NCBI GenBank assembly: GCA_934661135.1
Contig: CAKUJA010000003.1
Span: forward strand, 1 to 45,256
DNA: 45,256 nucleotides
From: an uncultured Oscillospiraceae bacterium
GTDB taxonomy: Bacteria; Bacillota; Clostridia; Oscillospirales; Oscillospiraceae
Reading direction: 5' to 3'
Shown here: in pieces, positions 7,357 through 15,817 of the stretch
Layout: the number at the start of each line of letters is the position of its first letter
Numbering within the stretch: the stretch's first letter is position 1
Notes under the pieces: model-generated
Database searches by the model: none
The model's input: the letters and a program-made list of their open reading frames with translations, nothing else
What the model was told of the DNA's origin: nothing
Position numbers and translations under genes: made by a program

Positions 7357-9852
7357 TCAATCATAGGGATTCACATCCACGAAGGCGTTCACACCCTTGT
7401 TCTGTTTATCCTTTGCAAACACGCACAGCAAAAAAGACAGCAGTGCGCGAATCTGTTTTCCGTTTTTACACCGCAGCGTCAACCGGTAGCGGTAGGTGTA
7501 GTTCACCTTTGCCACCGCCGCCGGAGCGGGGCCGAGCAGGTCGAATTCCATTCCCGCGTACGGACTCTGCCGCAGGTTCATCGCCAGCGCTTCCCGAAAC
7601 CGCTTGGCCGCCGCGCGCACCTGTTCTTCAAACAGTCCCGTAAACGTCACGGTCAGCAGATCGCAAAACGGCGGCACGCCGCGCAATTCGCGCAATGCGA
7701 TCTCTATGTCGTAGAATCCGTCGTAATTCTGCGCCGCCGCGAGCTTCAGCACAGGGTGCTCCGGACTCATCGTCTGGATGAGCGCCGTCCCCGCCGTCTC
7801 GCCGCGGCCGGAGCGGCCGACGAGCTGCGTAACAAGTGAAAATGTGGTCTCCGCCGCGCGATAGCTGTTGACATACAGTCCCATGTCCGCATCCAGCACC
7901 GCAGCCAGCGTCACCGAAGGGAAATCCAATCCCTTGGCCACCATCTGCGTACCAAGCAGGAACGAGGCTTCCTTCCTGCGGAAGCGTTCCAAAATAACCT
8001 CGTGACTGTTCGCTGCGGAGACCGTATCCGCATCCATGCGCAGCAGCGTGGTGTCGGGAAACACGGCGTGCAGCTCCTCCTCCACCTTCTGTGTCCCCGC
8101 ACCGACCGGGCGAAGTGCCCCGCCGCAGTGCGGGCAGCGCTGCGTCACCGGCTCCGAGTAGCCGCAATAGTGGCAAAGAAGCCGCTGCGTCGCCGAGTGA
8201 TAGGTCAGATAGACGCTGCATCTTGGGCAGCTCGGCGCGTCGCCGCAGTCCACGCAGACAAGGCATCGGCTATTACCGCGCCGGTTCAAAAACAAAATCG
8301 CCTGCTGCCCGGCCAGAACGGTATCGCGAAGCCGCTCCTCCAGCGCGGTACTCACCGTTCCGGCGTTTCCCGCGCGAATCTCCTGCTTCATATCGACCAG
8401 CTCGACCTTGGGAAGCGACCTCCGGTTGAACCGCTCCCGGAGTAAATAGAGCGTCAAATCGCCGCGGCGCGCATGGTACATCGTCTCGATCGACGGAGTA
8501 GCCGAACCAAACAGCACCAGCGCTCCGGTTGTCGCGCCCCGGTAGAGTGCAACCTCACGCGCATGGTAGCGCGGCGTATTTTCCGATTTATAGGTGTGCT
8601 CCTGTTCCTCGTCCAGAATCAACAGGCCGAGGTTTTCCAGCGGCGCGAACACCGCCGAGCGCGTTCCGACGACAACGCTTGCCTTTCCCTCGCGGATGCG
8701 TCGCCACTCATCATAGCGCTGCCCCACCTGTAAGCTGGAATGCAGAATCGCAACCTGCTCGCCGAACCGCGCGGCCAGCTTTCCAAGCAGCTGCGGCGTC
8801 AGCGCAATTTCCGGCACCAGCAAAATTGCGCCGCGCCCCATCTGGAGCGTCCGCTCGATCAGCGCAAGGTATACCGCAGTCTTGCCGCTGCCGGTCACGC
8901 CATAGAGCAGCGCCGCGCCGGGTTTCTCCTGCTGCGCCTGCGCCCAGAGTCCATCCACTGCGGTCTGTTGTTCGTCCGTCAGCGCCGTCATGCTTGCTGC
9001 CGTCCTTGTATCTGTACGCACGTCCCCGGCATATTGCAGTGCCGGGCGGCGGTAGACTTCTTCCTCCCATGTTGCAATTAACCCCAGTTTTTCGAGCCGC
9101 CGCAGCGTCGCAGCCGAAGCGCCGGTCAGCTCGCAAAGTTCCTGCACGCCGGCGCTCCCCACGGTGCAAAGCAGGGACAGTGCAGCCGCCTGAAGCGGCG
9201 CCGATTTCTGCTTCCGCCTGGCAAAATCCTGCGCTTCCTCCGCGCTTACGGCAAGCATCGCAAATTTTTGCGACTTTGTGCTCCCGCGCACCGAAAGCTC
9301 CAGACTGGATGTGAGTATTTTTTTCGCTTTCAGCGTTTTAATTGCCGTTTGCAGCTCCGTCTCCTGTGGAAACCGCTGTCGCAGCGTTTTTTCCGGCGCA
9401 CTGCCGCCGAGATCCTGCAAAAACGAAATCAATTCCGCCGCAGCACCTTGCGGCAAGGACTGATCCGCCTGCGCGGACGCCAGCAGCGCAGCCGCAGTTC
9501 CTTTTTCCGTGAGCGCAAACGTCTCCTGCCGCCGAAACCAGACACCGGCGGGCAAAATTGCCTTTACTGCATCGTAATACGTGCAGAAATAACGCTCCCG
9601 CAGAAACCCGGCCAGCCGGAGCTGCGATGGCGCGAGCGCCGGCTCCTCATCGAGCACCGACTCAATCCACTTCAGTCCCTCCGCCGGTTCCTCGGAAACT
9701 GCCAGCACGACGGCCTCTTTTCGCCGGTTTCCGTTGCCAAACGGTACCAGCACACGCATTCCGGGCAGCACCGAGATGCCCTCCGGAATCCGATAGGAAT
9801 AGGGTCTGTCAATGGCATACACGCAGTCGGAAACTGCAAGCTTTGCGATCAT
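7357..9852 (-). CDS. priA: Primosomal protein N' (replication restart helicase PriA)
   Basis: DEAH-family 3'-5' helicase that recognises stalled forks and reloads the replisome. Starting at the ATG at 9852 (site AAAGGGG), it has 831 residues. The N-terminal DNA-binding domain occupies about the first 100 residues. The Walker A motif GVTGSGKT is at about 318-325 and the DEEQ (DEAH-type) box at about 414-417. A zinc-binding block of paired cysteines (CLVCVDCG, CPRC, CHYC, CPHCGG) sits between helicase lobes. An in-frame start 24 bases upstream is possible but has no better ribosome site. In Bacillus subtilis coaBC sits between rpoZ and priA; it is absent here. Confidence 0.96.
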   Translation of the reverse strand: MIAKLAVSDCVYAIDRPYSYRIPEGISVLPGMRVLVPFGNGNRRKEAVVLAVSEEPAEGLKWIESVLDEEPALAPSQLRLAGFLRERYFCTYYDAVKAILPAGVWFRRQETFALTEKGTAAALLASAQADQSLPQGAAAELISFLQDLGGSAPEKTLRQRFPQETELQTAIKTLKAKKILTSSLELSVRGSTKSQKFAMLAVSAEEAQDFARRKQKSAPLQAAALSLLCTVGSAGVQELCELTGASAATLRRLEKLGLIATWEEEVYRRPALQYAGDVRTDTRTAASMTALTDEQQTAVDGLWAQAQQEKPGAALLYGVTGSGKTAVYLALIERTLQMGRGAILLVPEIALTPQLLGKLAARFGEQVAILHSSLQVGQRYDEWRRIREGKASVVVGTRSAVFAPLENLGLLILDEEQEHTYKSENTPRYHAREVALYRGATTGALVLFGSATPSIETMYHARRGDLTLYLLRERFNRRSLPKVELVDMKQEIRAGNAGTVSTALEERLRDTVLAGQQAILFLNRRGNSRCLVCVDCGDAPSCPRCSVYLTYHSATQRLLCHYCGYSEPVTQRCPHCGGALRPVGAGTQKVEEELHAVFPDTTLLRMDADTVSAANSHEVILERFRRKEASFLLGTQMVAKGLDFPSVTLAAVLDADMGLYVNSYRAAETTFSLVTQLVGRSGRGETAGTALIQTMSPEHPVLKLAAAQNYDGFYDIEIALRELRGVPPFCDLLTVTFTGLFEEQVRAAAKRFREALAMNLRQSPYAGMEFDLLGPAPAAVAKVNYTYRYRLTLRCKNGKQIRALLSFLLCVFAKDKQNKGVNAFVDVNPYD

Positions 9853-9909
9853 GTCAAACCCCTTTCCAAAGCGCAAAAGGCGTAGGCTGTGCGGCCTGCG
9901 CCCTTAAGC

Positions 9910-10116
9910 TTATCTCTTATACTTGTCCTTCAGCGTAGCCGTCAGCTCGCCGCGCGCCACCTCGTTGATCGCCATCGTAACAGGCTTGTCCGGCAGCGGC
10001 TCATGGGTCAGCTCCGACTCAATCGAAATCTGCCGTGCGCGGTGCGCAACAACGTTTACGAGAAGATAGCGGCTGTCAACGTGCTTGAGCAGCTCAGACA
10101 TTGCGGGATACAGCAT
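9910..10116 (-). CDS. rpoZ: RNA polymerase omega subunit
   Basis: Small subunit that helps fold and hold the beta' subunit of RNA polymerase. The 68 residues match the Firmicutes omega family: an N-terminal PAMSELLKHVDSRYLLVNVVAHRAR stretch of the family type and a short basic tail. Its first base coincides with the last base of the gmk stop region, so it is coupled to gmk. The gmk-rpoZ adjacency is very widely conserved and supports the call despite the short length. Confidence 0.92.
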   Translation of the reverse strand: MLYPAMSELLKHVDSRYLLVNVVAHRARQISIESELTHEPLPDKPVTMAINEVARGELTATLKDKYKR

Positions 10117-10712
10117 TAAAGTTCCTCCTTGATTAAATGGATACGCTCCATCGTTTTACATTTTTCTGCGGTCATGATCGCCATCAACTCACTGACCGCG
10201 TGTTCCACCTCATCGTTGAGGATGATGTAGTCATATTTCGGCGCCTGTTCATATTCCCAGCGTGCGCGCTCCAAACGCTCCGCCATCACATCCGGCGCCA
10301 CATCGCCGCGGTGCAGCAGACGGTCGCGCAGCGCGGTAAACGACGGCGCCGTGACAAACACCAGCACCGCCGCCGGCAGGCGCTTTTTGATCTTCAGCGC
10401 ACCGACCACATCGACGTCCATCACGATGTCGACACCGGCTTCGATCGACTCACGGATTGGCTGAATTGGTGTGCCGTAGTAGTTCCCGACGTATTCGGCA
10501 TATTCCAGCAGCGAATCACTCTGAATCAGCTCCCGAAACTGCTCTTTCGTCACAAAATAATAGCTCTTGCCGTCCACCTCGCCGGGGCGCATTGCCCGTG
10601 ACGTTGCGGAAATGGAATAGCGCACACGCTCACTGCGCGCGACAACCGCATTGAGCAGCGTATTCTTTCCGACACCGGATGGGCCGGAAATCACAAACAG
10701 TTTTCCTCTCAT
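10116..10712 (-). CDS. gmk: Guanylate kinase
   Basis: Phosphorylates GMP to GDP with ATP. The 198 residues start with MRGKLFVISGPSGVGK, whose GPSGVGKNT is the P-loop. The GMP-binding segment around SATSRAMRPGEVDGKSYYFV and the lid region near ERLERARWEYEQ are both present. It overlaps remA by four bases (ATGA), and the downstream rpoZ start touches its stop. GTP supply, and indirectly (p)ppGpp metabolism, are the relevant pathways. Confidence 0.97.
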   Translation of the reverse strand: MRGKLFVISGPSGVGKNTLLNAVVARSERVRYSISATSRAMRPGEVDGKSYYFVTKEQFRELIQSDSLLEYAEYVGNYYGTPIQPIRESIEAGVDIVMDVDVVGALKIKKRLPAAVLVFVTAPSFTALRDRLLHRGDVAPDVMAERLERARWEYEQAPKYDYIILNDEVEHAVSELMAIMTAEKCKTMERIHLIKEEL

Positions 10713-10963
10713 TCTGCCCCATCCTCCTCTTTTTCAGTCCCACGTGCGGCAAGCTGTTCCGGCAAAAGCGCTGATAAAATGACATGATCGGTGTCCATCA
10801 GCAGCACAGACCGTGTGCTGCGGCCAAACGACGCATCAACCAGCATTCCGCGCTCCTTCGCTTCCTGTATCATCCGCTTGATCGGTGCGGAATCCGGACT
10901 GAGCACCGCCAGAATCCGCTCTGCGGCAACAACATTGCCAAACCCGATGTTGATAAATCGCAT
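10709..10963 (-). CDS. remA: RemA family DNA-binding regulator (DUF370)
   Basis: RemA-type protein, known in Bacillus as a LytTR-like oligomeric DNA binder that activates biofilm matrix and osmoprotection genes. The 84 residues open with MRFINIGFGNVVAAERIL and contain the family segments IKRMIQEAKERG, LVDASFGRSTRSVLL and the start of the C-terminal helix. The last 12 or so residues are acidic. The position between yicC and gmk is conserved across Firmicutes. Its targets in this organism cannot be read from the window. Confidence 0.93.
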   Translation of the reverse strand: MRFINIGFGNVVAAERILAVLSPDSAPIKRMIQEAKERGMLVDASFGRSTRSVLLMDTDHVILSALLPEQLAARGTEKEEDGAE

Positions 10964-10975
10964 GATTGACTCCTG

Positions 10976-11854
10976 TTATTCGATATTCTGGGTCTGCTCG
11001 CGGATCTTTTCCAGCTCCGCCTTGATGGCCACAACCGTGCGCGCCTGCTCAATGTCGTTGCCCTTCGAGCCGATGGTGTTCGCTTCGCGGTTGAGCTCCT
11101 GAAGCAGAAAGTCCAGCTTGCGGCCGATTGCGCCGCCGTCGGTCAGCATCGCGTCGAGCTGGCTCAGGTGGCTGCGCAGGCGAACCGTCTCCTCGTCGAC
11201 GGCAATTTTGTCCGCGTAGATCGCAGCTTCCTGCAAAATGCGGCCTTCGTCGATGCTGGTCGACTGCAGAACCTCCTGCATCTTGTCGGTCAGGCGGCGG
11301 CGGTATTCCGCCAGCGTCACCGGGCTGCGCTGCTCCACGCGCTCCACAAGCGACAGGATTGTCTTGCTCCGCGCGCGCAGATCGGCTTCGAGCGCCGCAC
11401 CCTCCACGGTGCGCATTGCGGCATATTTTTCGATGGCCTCGTTGACAACGCTCAAAATATCGGCCGTGATCTGCTTCTCGTCCTCCTCCTGCTTTTCCAC
11501 GACGAACACGTCGGGGAAGCGCGAGAGCGCCGTGACCGTGATGTCATCCCGTACGCCATAGTCCGCCGCGATCGTGCGCAGCGCATCCAGATACCCCTCG
11601 AGCACCGGGCGGTTCAGTGAGATCTTCATGTCTCTGTCCGCCGTCACGTTAATCGAAATAAACACGTCAACCTTGCCGCGGGAGATCTCCTCCTTCACGC
11701 GGGACTTGACCGCATCCTCCGCAAAGCCAAACACCCGCGGGAGCTTGACACTGCAATCCAGATAGCGGTTGTTGACAGAACGAATCTCCACAGTAATCTC
11801 GCGGCCGTCAATCGTCTGCGCCGCGCGGCCATAGCCGGTCATACTCTTAATCAA
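10976..11854 (-). CDS. yicC: YicC/YloC family endoribonuclease
   Basis: Member of the YicC family, ring-shaped endoribonucleases implicated in small-RNA decay. The 292 residues begin MIKSMTGYGRA, the family's near-universal start, and end with the conserved segment around LLQELNREANTIGSKGNDIE. The first codon is TTG at 11854, preceded by GGAGGAG at suitable spacing; using the next in-frame ATG would remove conserved residues. The gene follows cdaR by 34 bases and precedes remA by 12. Confidence 0.94.
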   Translation of the reverse strand: MIKSMTGYGRAAQTIDGREITVEIRSVNNRYLDCSVKLPRVFGFAEDAVKSRVKEEISRGKVDVFISINVTADRDMKISLNRPVLEGYLDALRTIAADYGVRDDITVTALSRFPDVFVVEKQEEDEKQITADILSVVNEAIEKYAAMRTVEGAALEADLRARSKTILSLVERVEQRSPVTLAEYRRRLTDKMQEVLQSTSIDEGRILQEAAIYADKIAVDEETVRLRSHLSQLDAMLTDGGAIGRKLDFLLQELNREANTIGSKGNDIEQARTVVAIKAELEKIREQTQNIE

Positions 11855-11888
11855 AGCAACTCTCCTCCGTACTTCACCTATTGCGGCA

Positions 11889-13133
11889 TTATTCCTCTGC
11901 GGCTCTGCTGAGCGTCACGGCGACCGTGTACTCCCCGATGACGCCCGCGTCGGCAAAGCCGTCAAATGTGACGTCGACCGGAACCTGATACGTACCCGGC
12001 TGCGTATATTCGCTCATATCCGCAATAATGCGGACATTGTTGGCCGAGATCTTGCGGATGTCGTCGGTCGACGCACGGAACGTCACCTGAATCTGCTGCG
12101 AAATACTCTTGGCCTCAAATCCCTCCGCCACGTTCGAGAACGTGATATTCGACGAGCGGATGGTGGAAATTTCCTTGTTCTTGATCCGGATCGTCACCTT
12201 GGCCTCCTGTTCACCGGAGACATTGGTCGCATTATTCGGAATCATGATCTGTCTCGTCACCGTGTCCTCATTCTTCATAATCGTGGAGAGGTCGATATTG
12301 TCGAGCTGAATCGTATTCACACCGGAAAGCGCTGTCGCGTCGCCCGAAAGTGTGATCGTCTCCGGCGAAATCTGATACGACACATCGCTCGACGTTGCGC
12401 CGCCGCCGTCGATAAAGTCCACATCCAGCTTGACTTCCTTATACATGACAATCGTCAGCGTCACATCGATTGCGTCGATGTCCATCGTCAAATCCGTGGT
12501 ATCCACCGCGTCGCCATTCGCGTCGACCAGCGTATAGTCGAGCTGTTCGGTGATTGTCTTGTCCACGTTGCTGCGGTTCATGGAGACCAGCGCATACTCG
12601 ATGCTGTTGACCACCGACTCGGCGCCTTCCACCGTGACAGTGTCGTAGTCAAACGTCGTGCTGTCGAGCATATAGCCTTTCGCGACCTCAACTTTAGAAA
12701 AATCGCCCTTGACCGGCACCGGCTTTCTCGCCAGCTTTTCAACGTGTACCGTGATGTTGCCCGGCGAACGGTCGGTCACTGTGACCGCCGATTCCTGCAC
12801 GTTTTCCGGCAGCGACAGATCATAGGTCAGCGTATAGTCCCTCGTGCTGCGGATCTTGGAAACATCGACCACAGCCATCAGTTCATCCTTGCCCTGCTCG
12901 AGCTTTTTCAGGTCGGTATTCTTGCCGGAAAAGCTGACCGTGACCATATCCTGATAATCACCGGAAATCATCAGGCCTTGGTCCTCCCGCAGCACCTCTG
13001 CGCCGGAGAACGTCACCGGGATATTGGAGATCGTTGTTGTCCCGTCCGGGTTGACGACCGTCACCACGTAGATCCAAAGACAGACCGCCGCCAGAAGGGA
13101 GATAATCAATGTAATTACATTATTTTTTTTCAT
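11889..13133 (-). CDS. cdaR: YbbR-domain protein, CdaR-type regulator of the c-di-AMP cyclase
   Basis: Membrane-anchored protein whose homologues bind and modulate the diadenylate cyclase CdaA. One N-terminal membrane helix (about 8-28) precedes a long extracytoplasmic region made of repeated beta-rich YbbR modules (414 residues in total, about four repeats judged by the recurrent VTVEG/ITLSG-type segments). The start overlaps the end of cdaA by 14 bases, so the partners are translated together. In Bacillus cdaAR is followed by glmM; here it runs straight into yicC instead. Confidence 0.9.
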   Translation of the reverse strand: MKKNNVITLIISLLAAVCLWIYVVTVVNPDGTTTISNIPVTFSGAEVLREDQGLMISGDYQDMVTVSFSGKNTDLKKLEQGKDELMAVVDVSKIRSTRDYTLTYDLSLPENVQESAVTVTDRSPGNITVHVEKLARKPVPVKGDFSKVEVAKGYMLDSTTFDYDTVTVEGAESVVNSIEYALVSMNRSNVDKTITEQLDYTLVDANGDAVDTTDLTMDIDAIDVTLTIVMYKEVKLDVDFIDGGGATSSDVSYQISPETITLSGDATALSGVNTIQLDNIDLSTIMKNEDTVTRQIMIPNNATNVSGEQEAKVTIRIKNKEISTIRSSNITFSNVAEGFEAKSISQQIQVTFRASTDDIRKISANNVRIIADMSEYTQPGTYQVPVDVTFDGFADAGVIGEYTVAVTLSRAAEE

Positions 13134-13992
13134 ATTTTCCCGCCTTTTCGATCCGGCTTCTCACCCGCTGGATCCACGAGCGCTTTGCTGTATCTTCATT
13201 CGTCAGCAGCTCATTGCAGAGCAGCTTTTCGAGTGTCTGCGGTGCAAGATGCCGCTTGAGCATTCCGCCAATGGCCACGGAGATCGTGCCGGTTTCCTCA
13301 GAGACGATCACAACCACCGCGTCAGACACCTCACTCGTGCCGATACCGGCGCGGTGACGTGTGCCGAGATCGCTGGAAAGATGCGTATTTTCTGACAACG
13401 GCATGACGCAACCGGCGGCCGCAATGCGTCCGCCGCGGACAATCACAGCACCGTCATGCAGCGAAGCCTTCGGGAAAAACAGGTTGCGGAGAAGCTGCTC
13501 CGTAACCTTCGCATCAATCAGCGTACCGGTTTTGAAGTATTCATCGAGCAGGACGCTGCGCTCGAACACCAGCAGGACGCCCACGCGCTCCTTGCTCATA
13601 ATCTCGCAGGCGCGCACCGTCGCCTGAATAGCGGATTCTTCCACGCTCTGCTTGCTGTTCGGATCGACCAGATTCAGGAAGAACTGGCCGCCCAGTCGCT
13701 CCATCGCACGGCGGATCTCCGGTTGGAAGATCACAACGAGCGCGATAAAGCCTAACTCTAATATCTTATTCAAAATCCAGTTGCAGGCATACAGATCAAA
13801 AATGTTGGTCAGCCAGCTCGCAACGAGCAGCAGCAAAATCACCCACGCCACACGCGCTGTGCTTGTGGATCGGATCAGCCGCAGAATCGTGTAGATCAAA
13901 AACGCGACCAGTAAAATATCGACGATATCCGAAATTCCGATTCTCGGAATCGCAAAGAATAGGTCTCGGAAAAAATTTCTTACAGCGGTCAT
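13120..13992 (-). CDS. cdaA: Diadenylate cyclase CdaA (c-di-AMP synthase)
   Basis: Joins two ATP molecules to c-di-AMP, the nucleotide that controls potassium and osmolyte transport and wall homeostasis. The 290 residues have about three N-terminal membrane segments (roughly 10-90) and a cytoplasmic DAC domain. The catalytic motifs are intact: LHDGAVIVRGG (DGA motif) and GTRHRAGIG (RHR motif). The ATG at 13992 has GAGGAT upstream and lies below a consensus-like promoter, so it is the head gene of the long minus-strand operon reaching rsgA. Confidence 0.97.
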   Translation of the reverse strand: MTAVRNFFRDLFFAIPRIGISDIVDILLVAFLIYTILRLIRSTSTARVAWVILLLLVASWLTNIFDLYACNWILNKILELGFIALVVIFQPEIRRAMERLGGQFFLNLVDPNSKQSVEESAIQATVRACEIMSKERVGVLLVFERSVLLDEYFKTGTLIDAKVTEQLLRNLFFPKASLHDGAVIVRGGRIAAAGCVMPLSENTHLSSDLGTRHRAGIGTSEVSDAVVVIVSEETGTISVAIGGMLKRHLAPQTLEKLLCNELLTNEDTAKRSWIQRVRSRIEKAGKYEKK

Positions 13993-14054
13993 ATTCTATC
14001 CTCATTGAAATGCGCTGCAGCCGCAGCATAGAATTCTCCATATAATCAGATAAG

Positions 14055-14083
14055 ATTATACTCCAAAATCGTCCCCAGTGCAA
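14055..14083 (-). promoter_or_regulatory. Probable sigma-A promoter of the cdaA-rsgA gene string
   Basis: On the minus strand a -35 TTGCAC (14083-14078) and a -10 TATAAT (14060-14055) are separated by exactly 17 bases, about 65 bases upstream of the cdaA start. No better promoter was noticed before the downstream genes, which mostly overlap or lie within 60 bases of each other. Confidence 0.75.
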
Positions 14084-14085
14084 GT

Positions 14086-14112
14086 GCCGCCGCCGAAAAA
14101 CAGCGGCGGCTT
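14086..14112 (+). terminator. GC-rich hairpin with a plus-strand T-tract between cdaA and the cysteine desulfurase gene
   Basis: GCCGCCGC and GCGGCGGC arms enclose a short A-rich loop, and on the plus strand they are followed by a run rich in T. For the minus-strand desulfurase gene, which ends at 14115, the hairpin is in the right place but has no U-tract on that strand. It would therefore stop plus-strand (antisense) transcription better than the gene's own. Confidence 0.45.
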
Positions 14113-14114
14113 TC

Positions 14115-15209
14115 TTATTTTTTCAAAACCGCCGCACAGCGCTCTATCTCCTCTGGTGTGTTAAAGTACGAAAAGCTAAGGCGAACGGTGCCCTGTTCCA
14201 ATGTCCCAGCGCTCTCATGCGCAAGCGGCGCGCAGTGCAGTCCCGCGCGCACGGCAATGCCCTCATCCGCCAAAGCCTGTGCCAACGTCTCGCAGTCCAC
14301 GCCGCGCTTTTGCACAGAGAGTACACCGGTCTGCCCCGCACCTGCAAAGACGTCGACGCCGCTTCCCTCCAGCGCGCGGCACATCTGCTCCTGAAGTGCC
14401 TGTTCGTGCCGTAAAATAGCTTCTATCCCCGTATTTTGGATAAACTCCAAGCCCGCCGCAAGGCCGTGGATGCCGGGGACATTGAGCGTACCGGCTTCGG
14501 CACGGTCCGGAAGCTGCTCCGGCATAACCGGCAGTCGCGAAAGGCTCCCCGTGCCGCCGGAAATCAGCGGCTCAGGCCGCATTCCGCAGAGTAAAATTCC
14601 CGTTCCCTGCGGGCCATAGAGACCCTTGTGCCCGGGCATTGCGATAAACGCCGCGCCAAGCGCGCGCAGCGACACCGGCAGACTCCCCGCCGACTGCGAC
14701 GCATCAAGCACAAACGGTACGCCCCGCGCGCGGCAGAGCGCCGCAATCTGCTCCACCGGAAGAATATAGCCGAATACGTTTGATACGTGCGTACAAAATA
14801 CCGCTTTTATGCGCGCCGTGATTGCCGCATCGAAGGCGGACAGCGTATCATCCGGGTCAAAGAGCTTTCGCCCCGCAATGCGGAGATTTGCGCCTGCGGC
14901 GGTCAGCGGCCGCCAGACCGCGTTGTGCTCAAAGCCTGAAATTACAACCTCATCCCCCGGGCGCACGAGCGTGTGTACGGCAAGGTTCAGCGCGTGCGTC
15001 GCATTCATGGTGAATACGACTTGCGCTGGTGCCGCATCGAACAGCGACGCTGCCGCGCACCGGCAGCGGTAGACCGCATCCTCAGCGCGGCTTTCCGCGG
15101 CACTTCCGCCGCGGCCAAAGCTGGAAAAACTGCGCATAGCCGCTAAAACCGCTGCGGCGACCTGCGGCGGCTTTTGCAGCGTCGTTGCGGCAGCGTTCAG
15201 GTAAATCAC
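14115..15209 (-). CDS. Cysteine desulfurase family protein (class V aminotransferase fold)
   Basis: PLP enzyme of the NifS/SufS-like family that takes sulfur (or selenium) from cysteine (or selenocysteine). The PLP lysine is Lys195 in MPGHKGLYGPQGTG, with the DASQSAG segment before it. The catalytic cysteine is probably Cys326 in RAGLHCAPLAH. The 364 residues fit the shorter, NifS-related subgroup found beside DUF3343 in Clostridia. The start overlaps the DUF3343 gene by four bases, so the two are probably one functional unit. No suf or isc scaffold gene is adjacent; the acceptor is unknown. Confidence 0.9.
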   Translation of the reverse strand: MIYLNAAATTLQKPPQVAAAVLAAMRSFSSFGRGGSAAESRAEDAVYRCRCAAASLFDAAPAQVVFTMNATHALNLAVHTLVRPGDEVVISGFEHNAVWRPLTAAGANLRIAGRKLFDPDDTLSAFDAAITARIKAVFCTHVSNVFGYILPVEQIAALCRARGVPFVLDASQSAGSLPVSLRALGAAFIAMPGHKGLYGPQGTGILLCGMRPEPLISGGTGSLSRLPVMPEQLPDRAEAGTLNVPGIHGLAAGLEFIQNTGIEAILRHEQALQEQMCRALEGSGVDVFAGAGQTGVLSVQKRGVDCETLAQALADEGIAVRAGLHCAPLAHESAGTLEQGTVRLSFSYFNTPEEIERCAAVLKK

Positions 15210-15460
15210 AATCCCGCCTCCTCCATCGTGCCGTCCGGCAGGACGCGAAACGAATTTGAAAAGTAAATCCCATTTTGCCGCAGAAGATCCGCGCTGCGCG
15301 CGCCGTCCCGCCCCGCCGTCCGCAGCACATAGCCGCAGCCGCGCACCGCAATCGACCGCGGCGCCCGCAGCAGCTTCACCGGAATATAGTAAGACGCAAG
15401 AACCGCTCTTGCCGTTTGCGCAGCGGTCAGTGTGTCAAAGGAAAAATCATAGCTAAACAT
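15206..15460 (-). CDS. DUF3343 small protein, Se/S-carrier-like
   Basis: An 84-residue protein from the ATG at 15460, which has a GGGAGG site; an in-frame start 18 bases upstream is less likely. It resembles the DUF3343 family, described as putative Se/S carrier proteins. The key visible feature is a Cys-Gly pair in IAVRGCGYVLR in the middle of a short alpha/beta fold. Because it overlaps the cysteine desulfurase gene by four bases, it is a plausible persulfide or selenide acceptor for that enzyme. The biochemical role is inferred from context and family name only. Confidence 0.82.
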   Translation of the reverse strand: MFSYDFSFDTLTAAQTARAVLASYYIPVKLLRAPRSIAVRGCGYVLRTAGRDGARSADLLRQNGIYFSNSFRVLPDGTMEEAGL

Positions 15461-15555
15461 GGCGTTCCCTCCCGGCACATTCTATGCCAGCGGCCAAAGC
15501 TTCGACACCTTGTGCTGATTTTTTGCAAAGCCGTAACATTCTTTGTGGGAAGTGA

Positions 15556-15583
15556 TTGACTTTCTACGGCATTTTAGTATAAT
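15556..15583 (+). promoter_or_regulatory. Sigma-A promoter of the lysine-riboswitch transcript
   Basis: TTGACT (15556-15561) and TATAAT (15578-15583) with a 16-base spacer, ending a few bases before the start of the riboswitch fold. Confidence 0.85.
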
Positions 15584-15591
15584 ATAGCACG

Positions 15592-15800
15592 GTTATGATA
15601 GAGGTTGCGGCCAACAGGAGTACGGCTCATCGCACCGGCAGGCGCCGGGAGCCGAAAAGGGGCGGCCGCCGAAGGACGCTGCGCGCGCCTGCGCGCTTCG
15701 TTCTGGGACGTGGAAGAATATTTCACGGACTGTCACGTCAAGTGGAGCGCTGTCATGTTGCGGATTATCTGCGTCATGATGCTATCATGACGCATTTTTT
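15592..15800 (+). promoter_or_regulatory. Lysine riboswitch (L box) with intrinsic terminator
   Basis: The leader carries the hallmark L-box blocks in order: GATAGAGGTTGCGG at the 5' side, AGGAGTACGGCT, AAAAGGGGCGGCCGCCGAAGG, and a 3' closing strand with ACTGTCACG and GCTGTCAT. The P1 stem pairs ATGATAG (15595-15601) with CTGTCAT (15750-15756). A terminator follows: GCGTCATGAT (15771-15780), loop GCT, ATCATGACGC (15784-15793), then six T. This is the layout of a lysine-OFF transcriptional switch. It sits 17 bases before the NhaC-family gene, so lysine should lower expression of that transporter. Identification is from motif memory, not from a covariance search. Confidence 0.9.
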
Positions 15801-15817
15801 ATTGAGGAGAAAGAGAC

